Shown here one piece after another: positions 9,998-22,280 of a stretch of 64,000 nt of DNA (its first letter is position 1; every line of letters begins with the position of its first letter). Source of the stretch: Mycoemilia scoparia. Its lineage: Eukaryota > Kickxellomycota > Kickxellomycetes > Kickxellales > Kickxellaceae. A program made the translations under genes and the position numbers. Under the pieces are notes generated by a model. That model saw only the letters and a list, made by a program, of their open reading frames with translations, searched no databases and had not been told where the DNA came from. The stretch lies in NCBI GenBank assembly GCA_027575805.1, contig JANBPU010000021.1:62001-126000 (forward strand), given 5' to 3'.

Positions 9998-12250
9998 TTA
10001 TTCATATACATTCGAAGATATCGACTCTCGTCGCCTCAAAAAATCCTCATCCGACATCACATTTGCTGGATCGAAATCTGACTTTGTGTGCTTGTCATGG
10101 GATACAATATGCGTCATTGATACACACCGACCCAAAGTGTCTGCGCTTTTTCGATACTTTAATGCCAATTCGCCTTCATCACACCCATCCTTGTTTTTTA
10201 CTGATAAAAAGTTGTTGGCAAGCGGTGTTGGGATCTTTACCCGATCTTGTTGCAACTTGTGCACATCTATAGACTGTCGATCAATATCCTTCCACGACAA
10301 GATGTTCGAACGGAGCTGCTTTTCCATGAAACTAAGTTCTGGAAGCAGCATGGAGACCGCGCTGAATAATGGAAGCCCGAATTTTGTATAGAACATGACT
10401 TGGTTTGATGCAGTTTTTGTGGTATCGATTTTGATGCTGGGCTTTAGACCCATGACTCTTTCTAAATCAGCTTGTCCATTCAATTCTCCCTCCAACCGGA
10501 CAGTCCAGCTCTGAGAAACAGAGAACGTCCGCACAATGTTGCTGATATCTGCACACTTTAGAACTGTGGCACAGATTTGAAGTCGCTCCACTTCTTCCTG
10601 CTGCGGTGTCAATGGGAAGTTTGATGGGGATTGGAACCGCTTGTATTGCGCTTTGCATTTTTCGATAAACTCATAATGCCGTGCCATGTCTGTAGCAAGG
10701 ATTGAGTGGGTTGCAATCTTGCGAATTTGCTCGTGCTTGAAATCAGGGAACCTGCCTTTGAGCTGCGAGATAAACCTCTGCATTAGCATGGAGAAGCATG
10801 ATGCGTGGAAGTTCTCTAGAACAGACTGGTCATTGTACAACTCAGCCAACTGGGTCTGGGCTTTGACCATAAAGATGTTGTTTAGACCAGGATGTCCAGC
10901 ATCATGAGATAAACTGGCTATTATCAGGGCTAGCACGTCAATGGGCTTGAGAATCTTTTGGATGTTGAAGCGCCTTTGCTCATGTGCGGGCATGGACGAC
11001 CGTCTTCGTGGATTGAACAAGCCAAGCGAATGCAGTGTGTAGTACGTGCATTGTGTAACGTCAATGGCATGGTGGAAATTATGGTACTTATTATCATAAT
11101 ATGTTGTGGATAGAGTGAGGACAAAGGACTTTACAACCTCATATGGAATAGATAAGCCAACAAGGGATATTGATTCATTGATCATTATAATGGCAATGTG
11201 CAGGAGCTGAGTGTGGGTAAAGTTGTACGGATTGAAGGCCCATTCCATTAATGCCTTCCGGAGATTTGCCTCTTCTTCCTCGGATATCGGCTCAAGCTCA
11301 TCATTTTGGCTCTGCTCAACAGAAAGCATAGATGGGAGAAATTGGCTCAAAAACTCTGTTTCGAATTGGGGGTTTCTTTTTTCTGATGTTGGTGGAAGTC
11401 CAGAGGTGTGAGGTCCTTTCTGCTGTAAAGCATGACGCCGCGACCTTGCAGTATTTACATTGAGCCACAATCCATGCATAGTTTGAATAGACACTGGCTT
11501 AACCAGATATGATGATGCCCCTGAAGAAATAATGGAGCTCATGAATTCTGGCTCCTTTGAACGCGACATTGCCACGAGGTAGACATTTGGGAGAATTCCT
11601 GACCTAATATAAAAGTCGAATGCCTTTAGGAGCTCAATTCCATATGGGCCATCCTGTGCAGCGCCCTTTGGGCTCTGTGGCGGCGTAGCTGTTGCTGCAG
11701 CCGTCGAAAACCTGAAAGAGCTGAGTGGTGGGGTGGTAAAGCTCTTTGCATAATTTGGCATATGGATACCATTTTGTTCCGTATTTGTCATTGAATCTTG
11801 GCGTGCTTCTCTGGGCGGTGTTGATGATGTGCCTTCAGCATCATCAAGGTCAATGAGAATCATGGTGCTACGCTTGGAATTGCCTGCCTGTGAGAGGGCC
11901 CACTGGAGAGCTGATGACCCAGAGAGGACGGCTACTACTGAGGGCCATAGAAAAAGAAGATTAAAACCTTGCCATATTTGTGAATGCCAGACATCATAGA
12001 ATATATATATATATGTGTATTATATAAATACTCCTGTGTGGGTTTAAATATTACCTTGGTCATATGTATTTAAGAGTTCCTGTATAAAATCAACATCGCA
12101 CAAATGCCGTGAATCAGAGTGGATACTTGAGGACTCGCGGAGCTTTGATGGACGCAATTGAAAGGTACCGTCTGCATTCCTGGCGCTGCAAAAGAAGTTG
12201 GCGTCAACTATTAAGACCGAGCAGTCTCTTGGACACACTTTTTGGTGCAT
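9998..12250 (-). CDS. Response-regulator receiver fused to cyclic-nucleotide phosphodiesterase (RegA-like), 2 exons
   Basis: Two-domain signalling protein of 711 residues. Exons: 12250-12055 and 11937-9998, intron 117 bp, phase 1. Residues about 11-225 look like a receiver domain: SVLIVDANFF (acidic Asp16), candidate phosphoacceptor in MILIDLDD (Asp95 on strand 3), a Ser after strand 4 (VAMS) and the conserved lysine in SSYLVKPVS (Lys212). A Ser/Pro/Ala-rich insert of about 60 residues splits the domain after Asp98. Residues about 270-620 are a class I PDE catalytic domain with YHNFHHAID (350-358) and HDAGHPGLNN (His410, Asp411), the metal-binding HD motif. By analogy with Dictyostelium RegA, phosphorelay input would control cAMP hydrolysis. 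The catalytic call is firm. The receiver call rests on motif order, and the second acidic residue of the usual pair is not evident. Confidence 0.88.
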
Positions 12251-14666
12251 TTTGAAGCAAATATGGATTATATGTGTTTTCAGGAAATTTTGGGTAAGTT
12301 TCCAGGTGCTTCTGGGTTTCTATAAACGTGTCTGTGGTATTTAGGGCTTGAAAATGCTGACTCTTGCGATTATCCTGGCTGTGGTTATGTATATGTTTCA
12401 GTACTTAATAGTTCGCCAGCACAAATGACATTGAATAGAAACACGGCCTTTTTTGGTAAAGGGCGATAAAGCAGTGTTCGTATATGTGGCGTCTGTATGG
12501 TGGGATTCTAGCTAAGTCTCTTTTGAAGCACAGGTTCGGTATATAAAGTCAGTCCTGCGTGCGTAGAATTTTCAAAATACTTGAGAGCACCTTTATATAA
12601 TATTATAGTTTTTGTGGTGTGGTGGGGCGGTATTATGTGGGATAGGTCTGAGTTGGTCTAGGCTATAGAGCAGGACAAGAGAGGCCTTTAATAAGCGTAG
12701 GTGCACCAGATACTTCCTCCTTTGTTGTTTGTTAGGCAGTGCTTTCGAGCTATGCAATGTCAACAAGCCCACACAAGCTTCTTGCTGGAAATATATCGTG
12801 GCTGGTCCACAGGAACAGCTAAAAGCCCGATGATGAGTGCTGATACAACCGGATGTGGTGCTATATGGACTAGATAAGCGTAAAAGTCAAAAAATAGAGG
12901 CAGAAGCAAACAGCTGAGAGACTTTAGGATGAGCTTGGGCAAAACTGAAGAGGCAGATGGTGAGAGAGGAAGAGGAGCAGCAACAGTAACACACTGGCTC
13001 AAAGCAAATTACAAATACAGGAGAAACACAGAGAAATAGTAGACAAAACAATTGGGAAAGGTAAAAAGCAAAACGCGAGGGAGGGTCAAAGTTTTAATCC
13101 AATTTTCAAGTGACACCTGAATGAATAATGCTAGCTGAAGAAGCAACAAAAGCAGCGCCAAAGGGCGAAGAAATAGTGAGGCGCAGATGCGGGCGGACGA
13201 GCTGCTATGGTGGCGGCAATGACAGGGACCAGCAAGCATGCAGCGGAACCACAGCAGGAGGGCGGCGCTCTAGGGACATCGACCAGCGGGGTGTGGTTTC
13301 AGGCTCCAAAGACTCTCATTGCTTATGGTGCAGAAGGCGCAACAATGTGTATGTGGGGACACGGGTGAGAATCCTGTTTCCATGAAGCACAGTAGATGGC
13401 AGCGCCCTAAGGGGCTCTCTGTTCGCTGCCTGGCAAGTAGGGCGCAGCTGGCGATCATGCTTTGCTGGATTGATAGGCTTGTTTATTACTGCCAGCCGAT
13501 GGGCTTTCCCGCATACCGCTCTAGCCTATTCTTTCTGATACTGATCTGCATTTTCACTTCTTTCTCTCCCTGCACAGAACTGTGCTTCTCTCTGGGTGCT
13601 GGAGGAATATTTGTCCCTTTGGATCCTGTAGGCCTGCATTATACAGTGCTCCTTCTGGCCTCCCGCCTTCTGCACCATCTCTGTGCATCTCAGATTTGCA
13701 TACTTCGCCACTCTGGAGCACTGACACGCCTTCATTTGTGGTTTCCATTTTCTCCAGCCCCATATCATCACGTCCCATCTAACTGCTGAAATACGGCTAG
13801 TCGCTCTCAGCCCTTTGTCACACCCATCCCCCTCACCGTCTCTGTTTTCTGGCTGCCATTCATTTAATTATTGCTATCCGTAAAATTGGTGGTGTGTGAC
13901 CCTTTGCAGCCAATGAATCGTAGCCATCAAAGCCACTGTGGCTACTCAGCATTAATAGCCTCCATCATCCTCTGCCTAGGTCTTCGCTTACCATTGTTAG
14001 CAGTGGCCCAGCTTGGACAATGCTGCTAAAAATGCCACAAGTACTTCTTGTCCTCCTCTTTTCTCCATTAGCCCCATCCCGTTTTGGAGCGTGAGCGTGA
14101 GCGTGTGAGTGTTATGAATAATGCAAGGCAAGCCACACGCTGTCTCACAAATTCACATCTCTAGTAATATGCTCACGCTTTACAGAATTGGCTGTTACTG
14201 CTTGTCCTGACTTCAAATTGCCATCCCCTGCGTTTGCAGTAGTGGTAGCAGCTGCAGCGGAAGCAATTTGAGCACTACGTCTCCAAATGTATGACCTTTA
14301 CCAGCAAAGACTTGTTTTGTAGCACAGCATAAACCGATTTCTCTAACCTGCCTGGGCTATTATGCCATTACGGCTGGAAATGCTTAGTACGGGCTATTCT
14401 TCAAACTCAGCAATTTGGCGGGAGCAGCCCTGACCTTGCTCTCTCTCACAGTTTCCAGAAACAGAACGATGACTGAACTCCAAAGTTCTGATGTCCCTGT
14501 TTTGCTGTGCCACAGTACAATGCTAATCGTTTCGATCTATCTGGTTGTGCAGTGCTTTCAGCAAAACAGGTGTATTATGCAATCCATGTGGCGAGTGAGC
14601 CTGTTACTACTACCAATTTAAAACCTGTCTTGAGGCCACCACCATCCTTGGTATCCGATAAGTGTT

Positions 14667-14823
14667 GTATATGGCAAGTTCTCTGCCCAAAAGGAACAGG
14701 CAGGTAGCATTGTACATTCCCTGAAAATCAGCCCACAGCCCATACATTTTGGCTGGAGTCTCTGTGATGATTGGCTAGTATCCCGGGGAACATCCTAGTA
14801 CCCTTTTAGAGGAGAAGGCTACT
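14667..14823 (-). repeat. R3 inverted-repeat element, copy 1
   Basis: Read on the reverse strand it matches 22121-22280. Shared blocks include CTCTAAAAGGGTACTAGG, GCCAATCAT, ATGTATGGGCTGTGG, TGATTTTCAGG, CTGTTCC and TTGGGCAGAGAACTTG. One end carries CCATATA. Confidence 0.7.
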
Positions 14824-16380
14824 CTGCCAGTTGGTATTATTTACAGATTTCTTGCACATATACAAAAACAACTGAGCATAAATATTCATACGTTGCGTGA
14901 TAGATGGCTGCAATATCAGCAATTTTAAAGCAAAACCATATACATACAGGGGCAAAACTTCTCTGCCGCCTTGACTTCAATTGACAAAAATAAGCCCAGA
15001 CACCCTTTCTAGGTGAGTGCAACCACAAAGTGGCTAGTGCTATTTTTCAAGCCTAGACAGGTTTAAATTGGAAATTTACAGGACATCTATCCCCTCCACA
15101 TCCATCTTCACTGATCATTATTTTGGTTTTTTCTATAAAAAGTGCTAAACATGTCTAAATAACTATAAACAATCGAACTCGGCCACTAGCCATGTACATG
15201 TCTAAAAGCCACTTGACTCATTCTACTTGTTTATTTGTGACAATGTTGTGGCAAGTTTGCTCATTATCTTATTGAAACCGGCCCATTGATAGCGGTACTT
15301 TTTCCAGATTTGACTAGACTGGGAAAGGACAATAAGGTATATTGTCAATGATTCAAAAATGATCACACTATTTATCACCAAATTTTGAAGCTACTATTGC
15401 CATTTTTATTGCCTCTATTGTTTTGTTATTACCATTGTTATTCTATCACCACCTCCGTTACCATCACTATGATCGCTATTACTTTACATTAAACTCTCAG
15501 AGATACAACTATTAGCAGGATTTTCATTAAAAGTCTAAGCCTCCGCTTTCAAGCGCTCAAAATCAGGGGTCAATGTAAATATTTTGGTTATGCACATAGT
15601 CTCAACAGAGAATGCTCAATGTCTATATTAGATCTCGGCACCGCTTACCAATTCACCGGAGTTTGATTTACCCATTTTAACAATAATGTGAATAAATTTG
15701 GTTGGATTTAATAATCAGCATTTCTCAAATTACCTTAGTAGCTGAGCCAACGCACATCCAACCTCACTTTCTCGGATGTAGCTGCAAGAGACAAAGCACA
15801 AAACATATTGTTGGCATTGAGTACATCACATATCTGCCAAAATCTCAAGCTATGATTCAGAGCATGTAGTGAGTTGTCAAATCAAAATCAAAATATTTCG
15901 ATATAAATGAAAATGCAGTCAGTTTGAAATGGGTAAATAATATAGCCAATTGCCTTTTTTATTTGCAATCTGCATTTTCAAAATGAATTTGCTACAAGAC
16001 ATTTGAAGCCGGTTTCGAGGGCAATTAATAAAAACACTTACATCATAATGATTAGTTTTAGAATATATGTGTGTATAATTATTAGTAGTGTCAACAGAAA
16101 TCCTAAACTTTGAGAGAAATAGCTTTCTCAGAATCAGCGAATGAATGATCTTGCGTACCACCATCGACATTTCACTTCCGTCAGATCAAATCCAAATTTG
16201 CCAAAAACCGAACTTTTGTAAACCTTCATCGCCAGCTGATCCAATTCTAAAAAAGTTTGTGGCAAATGGCAGGCAAAAGAATGGATCAACACATAAAAAG
16301 GTTAATAAAGCAATAAAAGGCAATAACAGGTGATCTCATAACGGCATTGTTAAATTTGTGCCAAGAATCAGCCACACCGA

Positions 16381-16395
16381 CACACACACACACAA

Positions 16396-16425
<30 letters not shown>
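16381..16425. repeat. (CA)n(TA)n compound microsatellite
   Basis: Alternating CA dinucleotides pass into about eleven TA units. Simple repeat, probably length-variable between strains. Confidence 0.9.
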
Positions 16426-16426
<1 letters not shown>

Positions 16427-17020
16427 AAAAGATTAACACCATGTATTTTGTCACTTGACAATTATATCGTTTGGTTGGTCATGCGCCAATTTTCACAAAA
16501 GCTACCAAGAAAATATCTGCAGAAATAGTTCTTACCAAGTTTGATATAAAGATTACATATGCAGTATGTACTGGATGCCAGACATTGGATATAGGAATTG
16601 GTGTATTAGCCTGTGTTTATATTTTGCGATAATGTTTGTTTGCCGAAATCGCGGCTCCCTTTATTTTATAATTTCCCAAGCTTTCTCCAGATATCCGAAG
16701 TTTCCCGTGACAATGTACCAAGTAATGTGTATTATATTTACAGGCGAGCTAAAATCTTATAAGTAATCAGGCACTGGCACCCCAAGTCTGTGTACCTACA
16801 TTTGTAATAGCAAGATTCCATTGGCTTCAAGCAACGAAATGTACTAAAATAGGCTTCATGACAAACCAAGCGTTTAATTTATACTATATTAATAAATGAC
16901 ATCACTGGTTATAAGTCCATTTTATGCAATTTCGGACTAAATAATGTGATTCTGTCTGTAATGCCAGCTAGATATAGCTAGCTACACTTGATGATGTTAA
17001 ATTCATATGTATGATGTTTA

Positions 17021-17164
17021 GTATATGGTCGTATTTCACAAGGCCTTGGGCAAAGTGGGTCCCTAGGAGCTGCATATAGAATAGCTGATGGTTGGGCCGA
17101 AGTCTGATGAGGGCACATCTCCGCCTACAATATGCTTTATCCCAAGTGGAATCTTACCATATAC
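17021..17164 (+). repeat. R2 inverted-repeat element, copy 3
   Basis: Bounded by a perfect 9-base inverted pair, GTATATGGT at 17021-17029 and ACCATATAC at 17156-17164. Internal sequence follows the R2 order TTTCACAAGGCC, GGGTCCCTAGGAG, AATAGCTGATGGTTGGGCC, CCGCCTACAATATGCTT and CCCAAGTGGAATC. Confidence 0.75.
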
Positions 17165-18746
17165 AAGACCTGTTGGCCTTTATGCCAGAATGAAGGAAGT
17201 ATACCTTCTGCACATTTTATTACAGCGTACATTGCGCCTGCTCGATTTGGCATCAGCAAACATGTAATCTCGGCAAATGTCTGTCTGTTTTTATTCAAAT
17301 GGATCAAAGGAGATGTGGGAGCCAAAAGGACAATGCTGTCTTTAAGGCCCAATTGTTCTTTCTGTATAGCAGCGTTAGGTTGCATTTTCTGACAATGATC
17401 TTTTACACGGCATACACAGGTCCCTCTGGTTTGTCAACCAGAAGAAATATAAGACAACATATTGTATAACTCTCAGGCATTGTGTTGCTAATTCATTGCA
17501 TGGCTCCACAGAAAGGCTGGTTTGAATTTTATGTGGGTATTTCAAAGTAAAAACAAAATAATGCAAGTGTATTATATACAGTGGTACACTTTTTTGCCTA
17601 GTGGACTGCATTTGGGATCAAGATGGACAGATCGAAACCATCCACAAATTAAATAAATTTGGCAATTTATAACCTGTAGTTTAGCAAAACATTTTCAGTC
17701 GAATCAAACCCAAGCTGGAAGATAATGAGCTTTCACACAATTTGCCTTTCAGAGCCTTGCTTTTTCCTAGAACTGAGCACGATTGTCGGTTTGGACACAA
17801 TTTGCTGTTGTGTGTACTCATCATTCCTCTGGGAATATAGCCCTAGTTGATGAGGAATGCATTACTAGCTTCGGTATCTAAAAACACCGAAGCGCCTAAG
17901 GCTATGGTTTGTAATTGATTAAAAGCCAGCCTTTACTTGTGGCTATTATCTAAAACTTCATGTCTGTGGTCTGGCATTTCGTTCCAAAAAAGACCCAACA
18001 TTTAAACCAAGCATTAAACAATGTACAACTACTTTTTGCCACCAAATTCATGCCCTGGTGTGGTAAATTAGACCTATTGAAAGGGTGAATATAATCAAAT
18101 CATGTTAATTAGATATTGTTGAGAGTATTCACATTCAAGATCTAATCTTCAAGCCTAAGAGCCCAACAGATAGAGAGAGAGAGAGAAAGACTACTAGTGT
18201 AGAGTATACTGGGGCTGTCCAGAAAGGCAATTTGAATACTGATGAATGGAGGAACACAACCAGATGGGTGGATGGATTCAAGAGTTCACAAGGCTGGCCA
18301 GTATCGTTAGCTCCCTCTCTCATTTGAAGGTTATATTACTAACAAGGTATGTAAACGAATCCACTATTACGTGCATCCATCCATCCACCGGTCTGCCTAT
18401 GCGTTAAGGTAGCAGAGGAAACGAGCAGTGCGAATCCAGAAATCGCATAAAATATATGTTATTGGGGGCTCAGTATTCTATATAAATGTAATTTGGATGC
18501 CAAGTGTGTGTTGTCTATATAAGGTTTGAAATTGAAGATGAGGGTAGTAGTGAGTCAATATATGTAATTGCTCATACTCTTCTATTCATTCCAATACAGC
18601 ATATTACACACATACCACTATATTTTATCGAGTAGTGTTCTGGATTTGCCACTGCAGCCCGCCAATTCACCAGTCAGATTAATCTAGATAAAATCAGATA
18701 TCACATTACTAACATTCTTGGACCAAACTTTATAAATATAGTCGAA

Positions 18747-19139
18747 ATGGCCAAGTCAAAGAATCACACCAACCACAACCAAAGTAGGTATCAGTTAAAT
18801 TTGGAATATTGGTATTATCCATCATTCCAGATATTTCATTAACACAATTATAATTATTTATCGTCTAATAATAACAATAATAATAATTTCTTTAATAACA
18901 ACTTAAATAGACAAGAAGGCTCACCGCAACGGTATCAAGAAGCCCAAGACTTATCGCTACCACTCCCTCAAGGGTGTAAGTTCATTTTTAAATAAATGAT
19001 GATCAATATATTTGTCATTATTTCTACAAGCATACTTACAAATTTATTCTTTTCAATTTAGGTCGACTCCAAGTTCCTCCGCAACCAGCGCTTTGCCAAG
19101 AAGGGAGACCGCCGTGCTCGCATTGCTGCTTCCGCTTAA
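18747..19139 (+). CDS. RPL29: Ribosomal protein eL29, 3 exons
   Basis: Small basic protein of the 60S subunit. Exons: 18747-18783, 18911-18975, 19062-19139, giving 59 residues, the size of yeast eL29. The product begins MAKSKNHTNHNQNKK, continues AHRNGIKKPKTYRYHSLKG and ends RRARIAASA, an unmistakable eL29 pattern. Introns are 127 and 86 bp with GT-AG ends; the first interrupts codon 13. Each exon is too short to stand out alone. Start context CGAAATGG. It lies isolated between two long spacers. Confidence 0.97.
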
Positions 19140-20714
19140 GCGATTGTCGACTTTATTATATAACCAATGCTTTGCTTTTAAATAAAACGGCATTAGCAAA
19201 TAGGCATATCATTTATTCAACTCTAAAGTACATTATTAAACAGTTTGGATATCTGTTCTGTTGTGGCATCTTGTTCTATTTTACTATGATGTGTATGATG
19301 ATTTAGCGTTATTTATAACTTGGAATTAGGTTTGTTAAACTTCCAGCCTATTAACATGAGAATAGATATCACAAAGATAAGGTCAATGTCTTATCTCTGA
19401 GGCACTGGTCAAAGTTATTTGTAGTATCAATCGAATCTCTTATAAATACCTGCGATAACTTACCGACTATTTGTACCTCACCTTGGTTTTTATATACTTT
19501 TGACTACCACATCAAATGGATTGTTATTTTTGAAGGGCTAACCCTTATTAGTAGGCCAGTTTCATCATGCCTATTAGCCTGTCTATACTATTATTGACCC
19601 ATGTATTGTTATGTATAGCCTGCCCTCAGCCTATCAAAAAACAACCACTTAATGGCTCGTTTATATTCGCACAGCATAAACTTAGCTCTAAACAGATGAC
19701 GATGCTGATGAGATAAACGCTTCAATGATAAAATAATAACGCTGATACAAAGAAATTGATATTTTTTCCAACACAACATCAGTAGTATTCAAAAACAATG
19801 CATCCAAGAAATCGAGAAATAGTGGTAAAAGCAAGCGATTTTATCAATGACAGACATAACATCTAAAATTACCAATGGAGATAATGACTTTTCATAGCAC
19901 CTATTCTCTATACACCTTGCTGTATGAAGCCTATTTATTAATAGAAACACTATAGATAGCCGCTGTGATCGAAATTTGTGAGAAAATATGTGGGCTATAA
20001 AAGGAGCACACAGACTATATTTTTATAGCGAGAATCATAACAGTGTTGCTATTAATAGGGAAGGCTCTAACAAATATAGTAAACATTCATCAGTATTTTT
20101 TGTACATCAACATCTCTGTTTGATGTAGTGTGTGAATCATAGCATCTAAAAGTGAAGCCAGATTTCGATGTGGCTTAGGAATAGTACCTTTTATCAGGAA
20201 CCATCTTTGCAAAACGCTTCTTTTATGTCTATTATACCCTTATCATTGAATGCGGCTATCTCGTATCCAGGATTTAACCACAAAACAATGCATGTTTCAT
20301 TGAGATAATGATGATGTCCAGTCACATACAATACGAAGGTGTGGATAAACACGGTTGTGTATGGATATCTTACAAGACAATTTATATAGAAGAAGAATAA
20401 TAAGAGAAATAGATAAACGAAAATAAAATAATAAAATAGTAATGATAATGGTACGGGGTACTGCTATAGCAAAAAGTAGAATGATGGTCATGAGGATGAT
20501 ATAATAAACCAGGGGGGCATACTCTTGATAGATAATAGTGGTTGCTTTCTTTACAACAACAGTGCACCAAAGAAGCTGGTGAAAGCATCAGTGGCCAAAT
20601 ACAGCAAGGAATGGCGGGAAAGAAAGGAAAGGTTGTGCGATGCGGGTGTTTTCTGTCCATTAGAATAGGGTTATGAATGTGAGAGCGATAGAGAGAAAGG
20701 TTGTAGTATGTGTT
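19140..20714. other. Spacer between eL29 and Ser-rich protein
   Basis: AT-rich, no gene seen. It holds the 3' flank of eL29 (aataaaacgg shortly after the stop), R1 copy 1 (19521-19649) and the 3' flank of the minus-strand gene. Confidence 0.5.
19521..19649 (+). repeat. R1 inverted-repeat element, copy 1
   Basis: Begins with TTATTTTTGAAGGGCTAA and carries the internal block GTAGGCCAGTTTCATCATG shared with 23272-23386 and with the reverse strand of 62006-62145. The right end is eroded (CTATCAAAAAACAACC). Confidence 0.65.
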
Positions 20715-21413
20715 TTAGTGTCTGACTGGTACATGTGGAAGTGGGGAGGTTGCTGTAGTAACAGCAGCACGAGAACCCGCCAACCGTGTTTGTGGTGGAG
20801 GAGTCAAAACCGATGCAGTAGTGACGGCCCGCTTTTGCCGTGGAACGTATCTCTGACTATCAAGTGCTGGCTTGTTGAGTCTCTCCATTGATTCAAGAAG
20901 CTTTTCGATGGCCTCAGCTTGCTGAGTAGAAGGGCTCTTGCATTCCTGGTTGGTGTAGCGGAAGCGGCTCATGCGGTTTATGCAGGAAGAGAGTTTGGCG
21001 ATGTTCATGGTATTGGTCTGTTGCTTGGACAAGACAACGCGCTGCGAAAGGTAGCCATTGTGGGCATTGGCTTTGAATTGCAGGTCAATTGTTCTGTTGA
21101 GCGAGTCCAGGCGCTCAGTAGATTCGGAAATTTCTCTGTACTTTTCTCTGTCTTCGGCAAGGGAGTGACGGGGCGGAGAGAGCTTCTTTGACTTTTCCTC
21201 CTGGCCTAGGAAGGTGTGCGATGAGCTGTCAGAGTAGGTTGATGAAAGGTAGTTTGGCATGGTGCCGCGGCGCTCCTTGGTCATATCTGTGGAAATGGAT
21301 GTTGAGGTAGACTCGCGAGACTTTTTTCTCTTTAAAAACTTGAAGTGGGAAAGCAAAGAATCAGTTGAAGATGCACTGAAAGTAGAGGAGGAGCTAGAGC
21401 GAGTTTTAGACAT
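20715..21413 (-). CDS. Unknown Ser-rich basic protein with central helices
   Basis: Single-exon frame of 232 residues. The N terminus (about 1-85) is rich in Ser, Thr, Lys and Arg and probably disordered, with a KFLKRKK basic patch. Residues about 88-150 (AEDREKYREISESTERLDSL and following) are charged and heptad-like, suggesting a coiled coil. A short QQAEAIEKLLESMERLNK helix lies near residue 170, and the tail is Ala/Thr/Pro-rich. I recognise no family; a kinetochore or organelle-adaptor type small coiled-coil protein is possible but unsupported. Codon usage and clean ATG to stop make it more likely real than chance. The upstream spacer is long, as for regulated genes. Confidence 0.6.
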   Translation of the reverse strand: MSKTRSSSSSTFSASSTDSLLSHFKFLKRKKSRESTSTSISTDMTKERRGTMPNYLSSTYSDSSSHTFLGQEEKSKKLSPPRHSLAEDREKYREISESTERLDSLNRTIDLQFKANAHNGYLSQRVVLSKQQTNTMNIAKLSSCINRMSRFRYTNQECKSPSTQQAEAIEKLLESMERLNKPALDSQRYVPRQKRAVTTASVLTPPPQTRLAGSRAAVTTATSPLPHVPVRH

Positions 21414-22120
21414 CTAAAGAAAAGATAGAGAAAGAAGAGTGCGCGAGGGCAGGTGCAGTATTTATAAAGGAAAGTGGGACTGATTTTCGATAAACAGGTT
21501 GATGACAACAAAATGCACCTAGCAAGAAAGGCAAAGCAAGGTGTGCGCGTGGGTGGGGTGTCAGATTTGGAGGCTCTGATGGGAAGGAACAAGACAATGA
21601 GCAAAAAGCCAAATAGCAATGGGGTTGTTGTTGTGTGAGCTTGCGGCTGAAAAAGGGTTGGATAGCAACAGAGAAGCACTGTGAGAATGTTATTATTATT
21701 GTTATTTATTTCGTGACTCTTTGGCTGGGACCTCTTCGACTTTTATAGCCAAATTGGCCTTCCCTCTTCCATGCCTCTTTATGACAGCGAGGTGCACAGC
21801 ACATGGCATAATCTCCGCTGGGCTCCACTCTCTGGCCATTGGGAAATGAGTGAATGGAAACTGGTACTTTGGTTAGTGCTTGATGTCAGGGCTATCGCAA
21901 TTCCTGTTTTCTATTAGTCGTCTCTCGACTGCAGCTCTCTTTGCTTGGCTTTTCAGCAAAGCAAAAGTCTATCCATTTCTATTGTTCTGTGGGCTGAAGG
22001 GTGGATATATTACATTGGGGAGCAATATATTATCTGCAACATATCATTGTGGCATTAATGCCTTCATATGGCTTCTTACCTAGACCTCCGTATGGCTTCT
22101 ATTCCTCGGATACTACCACA

Positions 22121-22280
22121 ATATGGAAGTGTCTCCTCTGAAAGGGTACTAGGGGGTTCCCTCGGATACCAACCAATCATTGCTGAGGCTCCATCTAAAA
22201 TTTATGGGCTATGGTTTGATTTTGCAGGAAATATGTGAGGGTGTCTGACTGTTCCCTTTTGGTGGAGAACCTGTCATATA
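22121..22280 (+). repeat. R3 inverted-repeat element, copy 2
   Basis: Inverted ends: ATATGGAAGTGTCTCC at the left, and reading inward from the right ATATGACAGGTTCTCC, both followed by an AAAGGG block. The interior matches R3 copy 1 in reverse. Confidence 0.7.

Larger units (their letters stand above)
12251..18746. other. 6.5-kb gene-poor spacer
   Basis: No convincing gene on either strand. About 12.9-14.8 kb is visibly richer in G and C than the rest and contains several short overlapping open frames without domain character. It may be the upstream region or an untranslated transcript of a neighbouring gene. Contains R3 copy 1 (14667-14823), a (CA)n(TA)n tract (16381-16425) and R2 copy 3 (17021-17164). 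I found no tRNA arm patterns by eye, which is not a reliable search. Confidence 0.5.

Noticed and set aside
13319..13789. 156-codon plus-strand open frame in the GC-richer spacer
   Set aside because: Cys- and Leu-rich without domain pattern, with an equally open reverse strand; no splice-linked continuation found.
20715..21413. Assignment of the Ser-rich protein to a DASH or BLOC subunit
   Set aside because: Only general coiled-coil likeness; no aligned motif could be shown.
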